The notes under the pieces were generated by a model, which saw only the letters and a list, made by a program, of their open reading frames with translations, did no database searches and was not told the origin of the DNA. A DNA stretch of 64,000 nucleotides from Nocardioides sp. PD653-B2 (GTDB lineage Bacteria; Actinomycetota; Actinomycetes; Propionibacteriales; Nocardioidaceae): positions 19,067 to 83,066 of the forward strand of contig NZ_BDJE01000034.1 of NCBI RefSeq assembly GCF_002117935.1, read 5' to 3'. Of this stretch, positions 1-9,125 are shown in pieces. How positions within the stretch are numbered: the first letter of the stretch is position 1; every line of letters starts with the position of its first letter. Made by a program: the position numbers and the translations under genes.

Positions 1-9
1 ACTGATACC

Positions 10-612
10 ATGTCAACCATGAACGTCGAGAAGGTCAGCCGGATGGCCGCCGAGGACCGCCGGGAGCTCGTGATCCAGGCAGCGACCCGGGCCTTCGCCC
101 GGGGCGGCTACGCCGGCACCAGCACCGACGCCGTCGCCAAGGAGGCCGGCGTCTCCCAGCCGTACGTCGTCCGCATGTTCGGGACGAAGCTCGACCTCTT
201 CCTCGAGGTGTTCCAACGCGCGGTCGGCCGGATCCGCGACGCCTTCGAGGCGGTGCTCGACGAGGGTCCGTTCGACCCGGACAGCGAGGACGACAAGGCG
301 CGGATGGGGCTGGCCTACACCGAGCTCCTCGAGGACCACGACTTCCTCCAGGTGATGATGCACGGCTTCACGGCCGGAGGCGTCGACGAGATCGCCGCGG
401 CCGCCCGGCAGTGCATGGGCGAGGTGTTCGCGACGATCAAGCGCACCGGGTGGGACGACGAGCGGGCCCGGGACTTCGTGGCCCACGGCATGCTGCTCAA
501 CGTGATGATCTCGATGCGCGCACCCGAGCACCTCGAGCCCGGCCACCCGCTCACGGCCCTGACGACCTGCGCGTTCGGGGACGCCCTCGAACTGCTTGAA
601 TCGCCTGCGTGA
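10..612 (+). CDS. TetR/AcrR family transcriptional regulator
   Basis: A 200-aa one-component regulator. Residues about 15-62 form the TetR helix-turn-helix, with the typical wording AGTSTDAVAKEAGVSQPYV followed by an aromatic/F-G-T-K turn. The remaining helical part would bind an unknown ligand and dimerise. The start lies almost at the window edge; an in-frame ATG nine bases later is equally possible, and the promoter is outside the window. Its stop overlaps the GTG start of the maf-like gene by 4 bp (GTGA), so the two are probably translated from one mRNA. Nothing here shows its target. Confidence 0.9.
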   Translation: MSTMNVEKVSRMAAEDRRELVIQAATRAFARGGYAGTSTDAVAKEAGVSQPYVVRMFGTKLDLFLEVFQRAVGRIRDAFEAVLDEGPFDPDSEDDKARMGLAYTELLEDHDFLQVMMHGFTAGGVDEIAAAARQCMGEVFATIKRTGWDDERARDFVAHGMLLNVMISMRAPEHLEPGHPLTALTTCAFGDALELLESPA

Positions 613-1211
613 CCACGCTCGTCCTCGCCTCCCAGTCCCCCGCCCGCCTGTCGACGCTCCGCAACGCCGGCATCGAGCCGGTCGTGATCGTGTCCGGCGT
701 GGACGAGTCGCAGCTCGACGGGCTCCCGCCTGCGGAGCTCGCCCTGCAGCTCGCGGAGCTCAAGTGCGACGCGGTGGCGGGCCGCGACGGCGTACCCGAG
801 GGCGCCCTGGTGCTCGGCTGCGACTCGGTGCTCGACCTCGACGGTGCGGCTCTCGGCAAGCCCGACGACGCCGAGGACGCCACCCGGCGCTGGCGCGCGA
901 TGCGCGGCCGGTCCGGCGTGCTCCACACCGGCCACAGCCTGCGCGACACCGCGAGCGGCCGCGTCGCCGCGGCGACGGCGTCGACGACGGTGCACTTCGC
1001 GGACGTCGGCGACGACGAGATCGCGGCGTACGTCGCGACCGGTGAGCCACTCGCCGTGGCCGGCGCGTTCACCGTCGACGGCCTCGGTGGCGCGTTCGTC
1101 ACCGGGATCGAGGGCGACCACCACAACGTGGTCGGCGTGAGCCTGCCGCTGGTCAGGGACCTGGTTGCGGAGCTCGGCCACACGTGGACGGATCTGTGGG
1201 CCGCTCGCTGA
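609..1211 (+). CDS. maf: Maf-like nucleoside triphosphate pyrophosphatase
   Basis: A 200-aa Maf/Ham1-fold protein; the family hydrolyses non-canonical or modified NTPs to NMP and pyrophosphate in the cytoplasm. It starts with LASQSPARLSTLRNAGI, the family's phosphate-binding N-terminus. GCDSVLDLDG replaces the usual ADT motif region, and the C-terminal third carries the family's Y..TGEPL..AGAF...GLGGAFV...EGDHHNVVG block. The length is normal. The start is a GTG overlapping the tetR stop by 4 bp. The 3' end overlaps the convergent gtrA-like gene by 59 bp. In mycobacteria maf lies near accA3 and a GtrA gene, as here. Confidence 0.9.
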   Translation: MTTLVLASQSPARLSTLRNAGIEPVVIVSGVDESQLDGLPPAELALQLAELKCDAVAGRDGVPEGALVLGCDSVLDLDGAALGKPDDAEDATRRWRAMRGRSGVLHTGHSLRDTASGRVAAATASTTVHFADVGDDEIAAYVATGEPLAVAGAFTVDGLGGAFVTGIEGDHHNVVGVSLPLVRDLVAELGHTWTDLWAAR

Positions 1212-1788
1212 CGCGCTCGCCCGCCACGTCCGGCTGGTCGGGGTCCTCCGGGTCGACGACGTCGGCGAGGTCGTCGAGCGGCTCGATGTCCTGGAGCTCG
1301 CTCATCTCGAAGACCTGGAGCGGGTTGTGCATCAGGTCCGGCAGGTGCACCGGCCGGCGGAACACGTAGGTGCGGAACAGGTAGAACCGGGCGATCAGCC
1401 CGAGGAACAGACCGATCACGTTCGCCGACACATTGTCCGACCACGGGTCGTCCAGCCCGAGCACGTTGCGGCTGAGCCACAGGCACCCGATCGGGATCAG
1501 CATCGTCCCGAGGTTGATCGCGATGAACGCCGTCCGCCCACCGTCGGCGGCCGTCGGCGGGCGGTCCTTGAAGACCCACGTCCGGCTGCCGCGGTAGCTC
1601 ACCACCATCCCGACGAGGTTGGCGATCACGTAGGCCAGGTAGGGCTCGTTGTCGAGCAGCGCCTTGTGCGTGGTGTTGAAGCCGTGGACCAGGAAGTTGA
1701 AGATCAGGAAGGCCACGATCGTGGCGACGCCGCCGACCGCGAGGAAGCGATAGGCCTCGGTGAAGACCCGACGCCCGCGGCTACCCAT
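1153..1788 (-). CDS. GtrA family integral membrane protein
   Basis: A 211-aa protein with four hydrophobic helices in the first about 150 residues (for example VGGVATIVAFLIFNFLV and YVIANLVGMVVSYRGSRTWVF). The F(L)xVGGxxT start and the N...SY..SR.WVF motif are typical of GtrA/DPMS-like flippase subunits, which help move polyprenyl-linked sugars across the membrane during cell wall or glycan synthesis. The C-terminal about 50 residues are acidic, low-complexity and probably cytoplasmic. They are encoded in the 59 bp that overlap the end of maf on the other strand. The sugar substrate cannot be told. Confidence 0.88.
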   Translation of the reverse strand: MGSRGRRVFTEAYRFLAVGGVATIVAFLIFNFLVHGFNTTHKALLDNEPYLAYVIANLVGMVVSYRGSRTWVFKDRPPTAADGGRTAFIAINLGTMLIPIGCLWLSRNVLGLDDPWSDNVSANVIGLFLGLIARFYLFRTYVFRRPVHLPDLMHNPLQVFEMSELQDIEPLDDLADVVDPEDPDQPDVAGERVSERPTDPSTCGRAPQPGP

Positions 1789-1805
1789 GCGAAAAGGCTA
1801 ACCGC

Positions 1806-1907
1806 TCACCCCGTGAACAGGTCGGCGGCCTTGCGGAGCGTCTCCACCAGTCCGTAGGCGAGCGGGATCCCGACGAGGGACCAGGCGATCGCGATGCGGG
1901 CGGTCAT
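1806..1907 (-). CDS. MFS transporter small subunit, 33 aa
   Basis: A very short gene. It begins with an ATG overlapping the stop of the upstream OFA-type MFS gene by 4 bp (ATGA) and encodes 33 residues starting MTARIAIAWSLVGIPLAYG and ending with a charged/amphipathic tail (VETLRKAADLF). One membrane helix covers about residues 5-22. From memory, small proteins of this kind recur directly behind OFA-family transporters in actinobacteria and proteobacteria and are annotated as MFS transporter small subunit. Tight coupling to the carrier supports a role in the same complex. It is easily missed because of its size. Its function is inferred only from context. Confidence 0.75.
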   Translation of the reverse strand: MTARIAIAWSLVGIPLAYGLVETLRKAADLFTG

Positions 1908-3301
1908 ACCGCACTCCTCTCCTTCTGCTCGGTCGTCTCGGGCTCGTGGAAGCGGGCGTCCACGGCCTTGATCAGCAGGTTGGCGACGAAGCCGACGGCG
2001 AGGACACCGACCATGGTGAAGAACGCCGGCCGGTAGGCGTCAGCGGTCAGCTCACCGGGGGTGCCCTGCGAGTCGAGGAAGCCGTTGACGATCAAGGGGC
2101 CGACCACCCCGGCCGCGGACCAGGCGATCAGCAGCCGGCCGTGGATGGCGCCCACCTCGAAGGTGCCGAACAGGTCGCGGAGGTACGCCGGGACGGTCGC
2201 GAACCCACCGCCGTAGAAGGAGATGATGACCGCGGCGAGGAGCACGAAGAACCCCATCGAGGTGGCGCCGGCCGTGGCGAGCAGGAAGTAGAGCACCATC
2301 CCGCCGCCCAGGTAGACCACGTAGACCGGCTTGCGGCCCACGAGGTCGGAGGTCGACGACCACGTGAACCGGCCGGCCATGTTGGCCAGCGACAGCAGGC
2401 CCACGAACCCGGCGGCGGCCGTGGCGCTCACCGACGAGGTGCCGCTGTCGTCGCGGAAGAAGTCCTGGATCATCGGGGACGCCTGCTCGAGGATGCCGAT
2501 GCCGGCGGTGACGTTGCAGAAGAGCACGACCCACAGCAGCCAGAACTGCGGGGTCCTGATGGCGTTGGCCGCCGACACGCTCGCGGTGGTGACCAGCTTC
2601 TTCTCCGCGACCTGGGACGGATCCCAGCCCGCGGGCTGCCAGTCGGCCGCGGGCACCCGGATCGTGAACGCGCCGAACATCATGAACGCGAAGTAGACGA
2701 TGCCGAGGGTGACGAACAGCATCGTGACCGCGTGGCCGCTGGCGACCGAGGCGGGATCCGCGGCGTCGTAGCCGCCGTCGTAGAGCGCCATCAGCCGCGC
2801 GCTCAGCGGGCTGGCGATCAGCGCACCACCACCGAAGCCCATGATCGCCATGCCGGTCGCGAGCCCGGGGCGGTCGGGGAACCACTTGATGAGCGTCGAG
2901 ACCGGGGAGATGTAGCCGATACCGAGGCCGATGCCACCGATCACGCCGTACCCGAGGTAGACGAGCCACAGCTGGCCGACGCCGATCCCGAGCGCCGCCA
3001 CGAGGAAGCCCGTGCCCCAGAAGCAGGCAGCGGTGAACATCGCCGCACGGGGGCCGTTGCGGTCGACCCAGGTGCCGCACACCGCGGCCGAGAGCCCGAG
3101 CATCACGATCGCGATCGAGAAGATCAGGCCGACGGCCGTGAGGCTGCTGTCGAAGCGCTCGACGAGCGCGGTCTTGTAGACGCTGGTCGCGTACGCCTGA
3201 CCGATGCACAGATGGACGGCGAGCGCCGCCGGCGGGATCAGCCAGCGGCTGTAGCCGGGGCCGGCGACGATGCGGTCGCGGGCGAGGAACGACGGAACCA
3301 C
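1904..3301 (-). CDS. OFA family MFS transporter (oxalate/formate antiporter-like)
   Basis: A 465-aa major facilitator with 12 predicted helices. The N-terminus (LIPPAALAVHLCIGQAYATSV) and the helix 2-3 loop GTWVDRNGPRAAM are typical of the oxalate/formate antiporter group of anion carriers in the cytoplasmic membrane; the actual substrate in this host is unknown. The start is a GTG preceded by GGAGG at good spacing (complement of 3308-3312). The gene ends in the ATGA overlap with the 33-aa small subunit gene. The acyl-CoA dehydrogenase gene lies upstream on the same strand, 67 bp away, so the three may be co-transcribed. Confidence 0.9.
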   Translation of the reverse strand: MVPSFLARDRIVAGPGYSRWLIPPAALAVHLCIGQAYATSVYKTALVERFDSSLTAVGLIFSIAIVMLGLSAAVCGTWVDRNGPRAAMFTAACFWGTGFLVAALGIGVGQLWLVYLGYGVIGGIGLGIGYISPVSTLIKWFPDRPGLATGMAIMGFGGGALIASPLSARLMALYDGGYDAADPASVASGHAVTMLFVTLGIVYFAFMMFGAFTIRVPAADWQPAGWDPSQVAEKKLVTTASVSAANAIRTPQFWLLWVVLFCNVTAGIGILEQASPMIQDFFRDDSGTSSVSATAAAGFVGLLSLANMAGRFTWSSTSDLVGRKPVYVVYLGGGMVLYFLLATAGATSMGFFVLLAAVIISFYGGGFATVPAYLRDLFGTFEVGAIHGRLLIAWSAAGVVGPLIVNGFLDSQGTPGELTADAYRPAFFTMVGVLAVGFVANLLIKAVDARFHEPETTEQKERSAV

Positions 3302-3368
3302 GGGGACACCTCCGAGTCAGGGTCGACCCCGGACCCGTACCCCGGCGTGGTCGTGGTCACACCTTCAA

Positions 3369-4553
3369 TCACTCGACCGGCAGGCCGAGCCCCCGCGCGA
3401 TCAGCATCCGCTGGACCTCGGAGGTGCCCTCGCCGATCTCGAGGACCTTCGCGTCGCGGTAGAACCGGGCGACGGGGTACTCCTCCATGAAGCCGTAGCC
3501 GCCGAACACCTGGGTCGCGATGCGGGTGGCGGTCACGGCGGACTCGGTGGCGTAGAGCTTGGCGACGGCCGCGGCCTGCTTGAAGTCCTTCACGGGCGCC
3601 TGGGCGTCCTTCATCGCGGCCGCACGGTAGGTCAGCAGCCGGCTCGCATGCAGCATCACCTCGAGGTCGGCGATCTGGAACGCGACGCCCTGCTTGCGGC
3701 CGATCGGGCCACCGAACGTCTGCCGGTCGCCGGCGTACTCGACGCTCATGTCGAGGCAGGCCTGGATGCAGCCCACCGCGAGCGCGGCGATCGCGACCCG
3801 GCCGTCGTCGAGCGTCGCGAGGAACTGGGCGTAGCCGCGGCCGCGCTCGCCGAGCAGGTTGGCCTCGGGCACGCGGACGTCCTCGAAGCTCAGCGGGTGC
3901 GTGTCGGACGCATGCCAGCCGAGCTTGTCGTACGCCTTCTCGGCGGTGAAGCCGGGCGTGCCGCTGGGCACGATGATCGTGCTGATCTCGGGTCTGCCGC
4001 CCTCGCGCTCGCCGGTGCGCGCGGTGACCGTCACCAGGCTGGTGATCTCGGACCCGGAGTTGGTGATGAACTGCTTGGCGCCGTTGACGACCCACTCGCC
4101 GTTCTCGACGACGGCCTTGGTCCTCGTCGCCCCCGCATCGGAGCCGGCACCCGGCTCGGTCAGGCCGAAGCCGGCCAGCCGCTCGCCGGAGACCAGGTCG
4201 GGCAGCCAGGTCGCGCGCTGCTCCTCGGTGCCGTAGGTGAGGATCGGGTTGATCCCGAGCCCGACCGCCGCCTCCAGCGTGATGCCCATCGACTGGTCGA
4301 CGCGGCCGATCTCCTCGATCGCGACACACAGGCTCGTGAAGTCGCCGTCCGCACCGGCGCCGCCGTACTCCTCGGGAGCGGTCAGCCCGAACAGCCCGAG
4401 CGCCCCCATCGTGCGCACCACGTCGACCGGGAAGTGGTGGTCGCGGTCCCACTGCGCCGCGTGCGGAGCGATCTCCGCCTCGGCGAAGGCACGCACGGTG
4501 CGCCGGAACTCCTCGTGCTCGCGGGACAGCCCGGAGGCCGACTGAGTGCTCAT
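3369..4553 (-). CDS. acyl-CoA dehydrogenase
   Basis: A 394-aa flavoenzyme of the acyl-CoA dehydrogenase family, which oxidises a short or branched acyl-CoA at the alpha-beta bond and passes electrons to ETF. The three-part fold is visible: helical N-terminus, middle domain with GFGLTEPGAGSDAG, and C-terminal domain with QVFGGYGFMEEYP. The catalytic Glu is probably in KVLEIGEGTSEVQ near the C-terminus. Length is full. A perfect 6+4+6 inverted repeat (CTAACC/GGTTAG) lies 10 bp upstream of the ATG and is a likely TetR-type operator. Its position near accA, gtrA and maf recalls mycobacterial fadE25, but I did not verify orthology. Confidence 0.93.
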   Translation of the reverse strand: MSTQSASGLSREHEEFRRTVRAFAEAEIAPHAAQWDRDHHFPVDVVRTMGALGLFGLTAPEEYGGAGADGDFTSLCVAIEEIGRVDQSMGITLEAAVGLGINPILTYGTEEQRATWLPDLVSGERLAGFGLTEPGAGSDAGATRTKAVVENGEWVVNGAKQFITNSGSEITSLVTVTARTGEREGGRPEISTIIVPSGTPGFTAEKAYDKLGWHASDTHPLSFEDVRVPEANLLGERGRGYAQFLATLDDGRVAIAALAVGCIQACLDMSVEYAGDRQTFGGPIGRKQGVAFQIADLEVMLHASRLLTYRAAAMKDAQAPVKDFKQAAAVAKLYATESAVTATRIATQVFGGYGFMEEYPVARFYRDAKVLEIGEGTSEVQRMLIARGLGLPVE

Positions 4554-4562
4554 GCCCGCACC

Positions 4563-4590
4563 CTAACCGCTTGGTTAGCGATTGTTAACC
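4563..4590. promoter_or_regulatory. candidate TetR-type operator upstream of acyl-CoA dehydrogenase
   Basis: CTAACC (4563-4568) and GGTTAG (4573-4578) form a perfect inverted repeat with a 4-nt spacer. A third half-site, TAACC, sits at 4586-4590. The site is just ahead of the acyl-CoA dehydrogenase start (ATG complement of 4551-4553), so a bound repressor would cover the start region or a leaderless promoter. AT-rich half-sites stand out against the GC-rich surroundings. TetR regulators of fatty or branched-chain acyl-CoA genes commonly use such sites; the cognate regulator is not identified. Confidence 0.5.
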
Positions 4591-4765
4591 GGCTGGCGCC
4601 GTCGGTCGCCAGGCGGTGCCGAGCCTCGATTCATGACAAGCGTGAAAATTTTTCGCCCCAGCTCTTGCCAACAGGAACTTCTCCGGCTTGCATGCCACGG
4701 TCAAGCAGGGAGATCTCGGCATCCCGTCGACGCCCTGCGCCATCGTGAACAGACATGGAGCACGC

Positions 4766-7081
4766 ATGTATCGCAGGTACGGCGCCGTCTTGGGCGCCGC
4801 GACGGCCGCGGCCGTCACCGCAGCGCTCATCGCACCCGTGAACTCGGCCACCGCCGAGCCCGGGACCGCACGCCCCGCAGGATCCTCGGTCGCCTCGCCC
4901 GGCTCGGACCATCGAGTGGTCGGCGCGGACTACAACAACGGCAAGGCGCTGCCGGCCAGGTCCGGCCTCGCGAAGGCCCTCGACCGCGGGGTCCAGCCGG
5001 GCGCCAAGCGCGCACCGCACGACCCGGTCGTCGGTGACACCCGCAGCTGGCTGGCGCTCGACGACACCACCGGGTCGATCGGTCGCAAGGACTACGTCCT
5101 GCGCGGCATCGGCGACCACATCCAGGTGTGGGTCGCCGTCGACACGAAGTTCCCCGACGGGGACTGCCGCAACGACCTGGGGATGACGGACATCACCGAC
5201 GGCCAGGTCGCCAGCTTCATCACCGAGTTCGACGACAACATCTTCCCGAAGGAGTCGGCGTCCTTCTCGGTGCCGCCGAGCCTCAGCGGCACCGACAACC
5301 TGATCCCCGGCCCGGACGGCAGCGCCGACTACTACGAGGTGTCCGCCGACCAGGCCGACGACATCGTCACCCTCGTCGACAACGTCAAGGACGCGAACTT
5401 CTACGACCCGTCCACGCCGGACGGGCAGACGTTCATCGCCGGGTTCTTCTACTCGACGTTCAACCAGTACCTCGACCGCAACATCATGACGATCGACGCC
5501 AACGACTGGCTGCACCGCACCGGCGCCAACCCGCCGGACGACTCCGCCGACCCGGCCTACCTGGCGTGCGCTCAGTCGCAGGGCTACGACCGCGGCTACG
5601 GCGCCCCGCGCCCGCGTGACTACGAGGGCACCTTCGCCCACGAGTACCAGCACCTGCTGGAGAGCTACGTCGACGCCGACGAGTCCAGCTGGGTCAACGA
5701 GGGCCTGTCGGACTACGCCCAGTCGCTGGTCGGGTACGTCGACACGACGCTCCCGCCGACCGACCCGGACGCCGACTCCCACATCGGCTGCTTCCAGGGC
5801 TACCTGCCCGAGTCGTACGGCGGCGCCGAGAACTCCCTCACCCTCTGGCAGGACCAGGGCGGCCCGGAGGTGCTCTGCGACTACGGCGCGGCGTACTCCT
5901 TCATGATGTACCTCTACTCGCACTACGGCGAGGACTTCATGAGCGCGCTGCACACGCAGCCGGCGAACGGCCTCGCGGGCCTCACCAAGGTGCTCAAGCA
6001 GTTCCACGCCACGGAGACCGCCCAGCAGACCGTCCACGACTGGATGACGACGATGGCGCTCGACGCGGCCATCGACAAGAGCGGCCGGGTCAAGGGCGGA
6101 TCGAAGAAGGACTTCACGTCCTCCGCGCTGAACAGCTCGATCAAGTGGGCGAACCCGCAGTCCTACTCCAGCCCGGGAGCACCCCCGAACGGCGCCGACT
6201 TCGTGCGTCTCGGCAAGCCCGGCCACTGGCTGACCACGAAGAAGATCGACCGGCTCAGGTTCACCGGCGCCACGACCCTGGCGCCGACCCCGGTCGAGTG
6301 GACCGTGGACTCCACCCCGCCCGACGCGACCACCGAGGACACCAACTGCGGTGCGGTCGAGGACGGCACCGGCGCGCCGGCCCTGTACTCCGGCTGTGGT
6401 GAGAACCTCGACCGCTCGATCGTGCGACCGGTGACCGTGCCGGCCGCCGGCGGGACGCTGTCCTTCCAGGCCCTGTGGGACACCGAGGAGCTCTGGGACT
6501 ACGCGTTCGTCCAGGTCTCGACCGACGGAGGCAAGACCTGGAAGTCGCTCGCGACCGAGGACACCACGTCGGACCACGATCCCGGCGCCGTGTCCAACGT
6601 CGTGGCCGAGCTGCCGGGTCTCACCGGCGACTCGGGCGAGTGGAAGACCGAGACGGCCGACCTGTCGGCGTACGCCGGCAAGAAGGTGCTGCTCGGCTTC
6701 CGCTACATCACCGACTCGGGCGTCAACGAGGGTGGCTTCTGGGTCCGTGACATCGATGTCGCGGGCACCAGCCTCCCGAGCGGCTCGCTGGGCGGGTGGA
6801 AGACCATCACCCAGGTGCACCCGGTCCAGGTCCCGGCCTGGACGGTCCAGCTCGTCGGCATCACCGACGGCAAGGTCGCCTGGTACCACGACCTCGCGAT
6901 CGACAAGTCCTTCAAGGGCTCGATCAGCGGCAAGCAGCTCCGCAAGGTCATCGGCCCCAACGCCACGACCGTCGCGGCGCTGGTCACGATGGACGACCCG
7001 AGCGAGACGGTCACGCAGTACGGCAAGTACTCGCTGACCGTGAAGGCGCCGGTGGTCTTCGGCAACAAGGCCGGCCGCTGA
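4766..7081 (+). CDS. secreted M6-like (immune inhibitor A type) zinc metalloprotease
   Basis: A 771-aa exported protease. Residues 1-31 look like a signal peptide (MYRRYG, then an Ala-rich core, then NSATA). The zinc site HEYQH is at residues 292-296, with a downstream WVNEGLSDYA that supplies a third ligand or supporting Glu, as in immune inhibitor A-like peptidases. The C-terminal half (about 450-690) holds beta-sandwich domains with VSTDGGKTW and GFRYITDSGVNEGGFWV, typical of the MAM-like part of that family. I chose the ATG at 4766 because it follows GGAG by 6 bp and begins the signal peptide; an earlier in-frame start would add 26 non-signal residues. An AT-rich stretch at 4640-4656 lies in the promoter region. 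Confidence 0.85.
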   Translation: MYRRYGAVLGAATAAAVTAALIAPVNSATAEPGTARPAGSSVASPGSDHRVVGADYNNGKALPARSGLAKALDRGVQPGAKRAPHDPVVGDTRSWLALDDTTGSIGRKDYVLRGIGDHIQVWVAVDTKFPDGDCRNDLGMTDITDGQVASFITEFDDNIFPKESASFSVPPSLSGTDNLIPGPDGSADYYEVSADQADDIVTLVDNVKDANFYDPSTPDGQTFIAGFFYSTFNQYLDRNIMTIDANDWLHRTGANPPDDSADPAYLACAQSQGYDRGYGAPRPRDYEGTFAHEYQHLLESYVDADESSWVNEGLSDYAQSLVGYVDTTLPPTDPDADSHIGCFQGYLPESYGGAENSLTLWQDQGGPEVLCDYGAAYSFMMYLYSHYGEDFMSALHTQPANGLAGLTKVLKQFHATETAQQTVHDWMTTMALDAAIDKSGRVKGGSKKDFTSSALNSSIKWANPQSYSSPGAPPNGADFVRLGKPGHWLTTKKIDRLRFTGATTLAPTPVEWTVDSTPPDATTEDTNCGAVEDGTGAPALYSGCGENLDRSIVRPVTVPAAGGTLSFQALWDTEELWDYAFVQVSTDGGKTWKSLATEDTTSDHDPGAVSNVVAELPGLTGDSGEWKTETADLSAYAGKKVLLGFRYITDSGVNEGGFWVRDIDVAGTSLPSGSLGGWKTITQVHPVQVPAWTVQLVGITDGKVAWYHDLAIDKSFKGSISGKQLRKVIGPNATTVAALVTMDDPSETVTQYGKYSLTVKAPVVFGNKAGR

Positions 7082-7107
7082 TCCAGCGGTCAGCAGTACG
7101 CACCTTG

Positions 7108-7150
7108 TCCGGCCCCGCGTCCGGGACTTCTCGTCCCGGCCGGGGCCGGA
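7108..7150. terminator. GC-rich hairpin after the metalloprotease gene
   Basis: A two-part stem: TCCGGCCCCG (7108-7117) pairs with CGGGGCCGGA (7141-7150), and CCGGGAC (7121-7127) pairs with GTCCCGG (7133-7139) around a TTCTC loop. It starts 26 bp after the stop codon. There is no run of T after it, which is common for actinobacterial terminators. It could act in both directions. Confidence 0.6.
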
Positions 7151-7263
7151 CCCGCGTCCGGGACCGCGGTGCGACGCGTCCCACATGAGCCCTGGGGTCC
7201 TCTCCGGGCGAACGGGCGATACCCTGCCCGCCGGAGATCGAACCGACCGAGCGGAGTGTTCAG

Positions 7264-9048
7264 GTGCCGGAGAGCAAGGGACTGCAGAAGGTCCTCATCG
7301 CCAATCGCGGGGAGATCGCCGTCCGCGTCATCCGGGCGTGCAAGGACGCGGGGATCGGCAGCGTGGCGGTCTACGCCGAGCCCGACCGGGACGCGCTCTT
7401 CGTGCGGCTGGCCGACGAGGCCCACTCACTGGGCGGGTCGACCCCGGCCGACTCCTACCTCGACATCGCCAAGATCATCGCGGTGGCCGAGAAGTCCGGC
7501 GCCGACTCGGTGCACCCGGGCTACGGCTTCCTCGCCGAGAACGCCGACTTCGCCCAGGCGGTGATCGACGCCGGCCTGATCTGGATCGGTCCCCCGCCGG
7601 CCGCGATCGAGGCTCTGGGCGACAAGGCCAAGGCCAAGCACATCGCGGTCAAGGCGAACGCGCCGCTCGCGCCAGGCACCAAGGACGCCCTGACCGACGC
7701 CGACGAAGCCGTGCGCTTCGCGGAGGAGAACGGCCTGCCGATCGCGATCAAGGCCGTCTTCGGCGGCGGCGGCCGCGGCCTCAAGGTCGCACGCACCCTC
7801 GAGGAGATCCCCGACGCCTTCGAGTCGGCGGTCCGCGAGGCGGTCAGCGCGTTCGGACGCGGCGAGTGCCTCGTGGAGAAGTTCCTCGACAAGCCGCGCC
7901 ACGTCGAGACCCAGTGCCTGGCCGACCAGCACGGCAACGTCGTGGTCGTCTCGACCCGCGACTGTTCCCTGCAGCGCCGCAACCAGAAGCTGGTCGAGGA
8001 GGCGCCCGCGCCGTTCCTGTCCGACGAGCAGGTCACCGAGCTCTACGAGTCCTCCAAGCGCATCCTGAAGGAGGCCGGCTACTACGGCGCCGGCACCTGC
8101 GAGTTCCTGGTCGCCCAGGACGGCTCGATCTCCTTCCTCGAGGTCAACACCCGGCTCCAGGTCGAGCACTGCGTCTCGGAGGAGGTCACCGGCATCGACC
8201 TGGTGCGCGAGATGTTCCGGATCGCGGCCGGCGAGGAGCTCGGCTACGACGACCCGGAGATCCGCGGCCACTCCATCGAGTACCGCATCAACGCCGAGGA
8301 CGGCGGCCGCAACTTCATGCCCGCCCCCGGCACCCTCTCCGCGTGGAGCCCGCCCAGCGGCCCCGGCATCCGGCTGGACGGCGGCTACGAGAACGGCGAG
8401 ACGATCCCCGGCGCGTTCGACTCCCTCATCGCCAAGCTGATCGTCTCGGGCCGCGACCGCACCCAGGCGCTGGAGCGCTCGCGGCGCGCGCTCGACGAGT
8501 TCGTGGTCGACGGCATGCCCACGGTCATCCCCTTCCACCAGGCGGTCGTGCGCGACCCGGCGTACGTCGGTCCGTCGAACCCGGCCGGCGAGGGCTCCTT
8601 CGACGTCTACACCCAGTGGATCGAGACCGACTTCGACAACCAGATCGAGCCGTACGCCGGCGACTCGGCCGAGGCCGAGGAGCAGGGCGAGCGGCAGACC
8701 GTGGTCGTCGAGGTCGGCGGCAAGCGGCTCGAGGTGGTCATCCCCGGCGGCCTCGGCGGCATCTCCGCGGGCCCGGCCGCCGGCGCGAAGAAGCCGAAGC
8801 GAGCGGCCGGCAAGAAGGCCGGCGCGGCCGCCAGCGGCGACGCGGTGACCAGCCCGATGCAGGGCACGATCGTCAAGGTCGTCGTCGAGGAGGGTCAGGA
8901 GGTCGCCGAGGGCGACACCGTGGTCGTCATCGAGGCGATGAAGATGGAGCAGCCGCTCAAGGCCCACAAGGCCGGCACCGTCACCGGCCTCACCGCCGAG
9001 GTCGGCGCGACGATCGGCAACGGCGCCGTGCTCTGCGAGATCACGTGA
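7264..9048 (+). CDS. accA3: acyl-CoA carboxylase alpha subunit (biotin carboxylase + BCCP)
   Basis: A 594-aa fusion of biotin carboxylase and biotin carboxyl carrier. The N-terminus is [19 protein letters not shown], the ATP-grasp glycine loop is [10 protein letters not shown] near residue 168, and the C-terminal carrier domain has EAMKMEQP with the biotinylated Lys at residue 560. An Ala/Lys-rich linker joins the parts. It uses ATP to carboxylate biotin for acetyl-, propionyl- or longer acyl-CoA carboxylases; the beta subunits are not in this window. Start is GTG. Proximity to maf and gtrA resembles the mycobacterial accA3 locus, which is why I use that symbol; substrate class remains inference. 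Confidence 0.93.
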   Translation: MPESKGLQKVLIANRGEIAVRVIRACKDAGIGSVAVYAEPDRDALFVRLADEAHSLGGSTPADSYLDIAKIIAVAEKSGADSVHPGYGFLAENADFAQAVIDAGLIWIGPPPAAIEALGDKAKAKHIAVKANAPLAPGTKDALTDADEAVRFAEENGLPIAIKAVFGGGGRGLKVARTLEEIPDAFESAVREAVSAFGRGECLVEKFLDKPRHVETQCLADQHGNVVVVSTRDCSLQRRNQKLVEEAPAPFLSDEQVTELYESSKRILKEAGYYGAGTCEFLVAQDGSISFLEVNTRLQVEHCVSEEVTGIDLVREMFRIAAGEELGYDDPEIRGHSIEYRINAEDGGRNFMPAPGTLSAWSPPSGPGIRLDGGYENGETIPGAFDSLIAKLIVSGRDRTQALERSRRALDEFVVDGMPTVIPFHQAVVRDPAYVGPSNPAGEGSFDVYTQWIETDFDNQIEPYAGDSAEAEEQGERQTVVVEVGGKRLEVVIPGGLGGISAGPAAGAKKPKRAAGKKAGAAASGDAVTSPMQGTIVKVVVEEGQEVAEGDTVVVIEAMKMEQPLKAHKAGTVTGLTAEVGATIGNGAVLCEIT

Positions 9049-9051
9049 GCA

Positions 9052-9078
9052 GTGCCGAGTGAGGGACGAGCTCGGCAC
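9052..9078. terminator. hairpin after acyl-CoA carboxylase alpha gene
   Basis: GTGCCGAG (9052-9059) and CTCGGCAC (9071-9078) form an 8-bp perfect stem with an 11-nt loop, 3 bp behind the stop codon. No T-run follows. It may terminate or attenuate transcription before the next gene, which starts within about 50-90 bp. Confidence 0.5.
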
Positions 9079-9125
9079 GTGGGGTCACGCAGGTAGAGCA
9101 AGCCCACGGCTGAGCTCGCGAAGCC

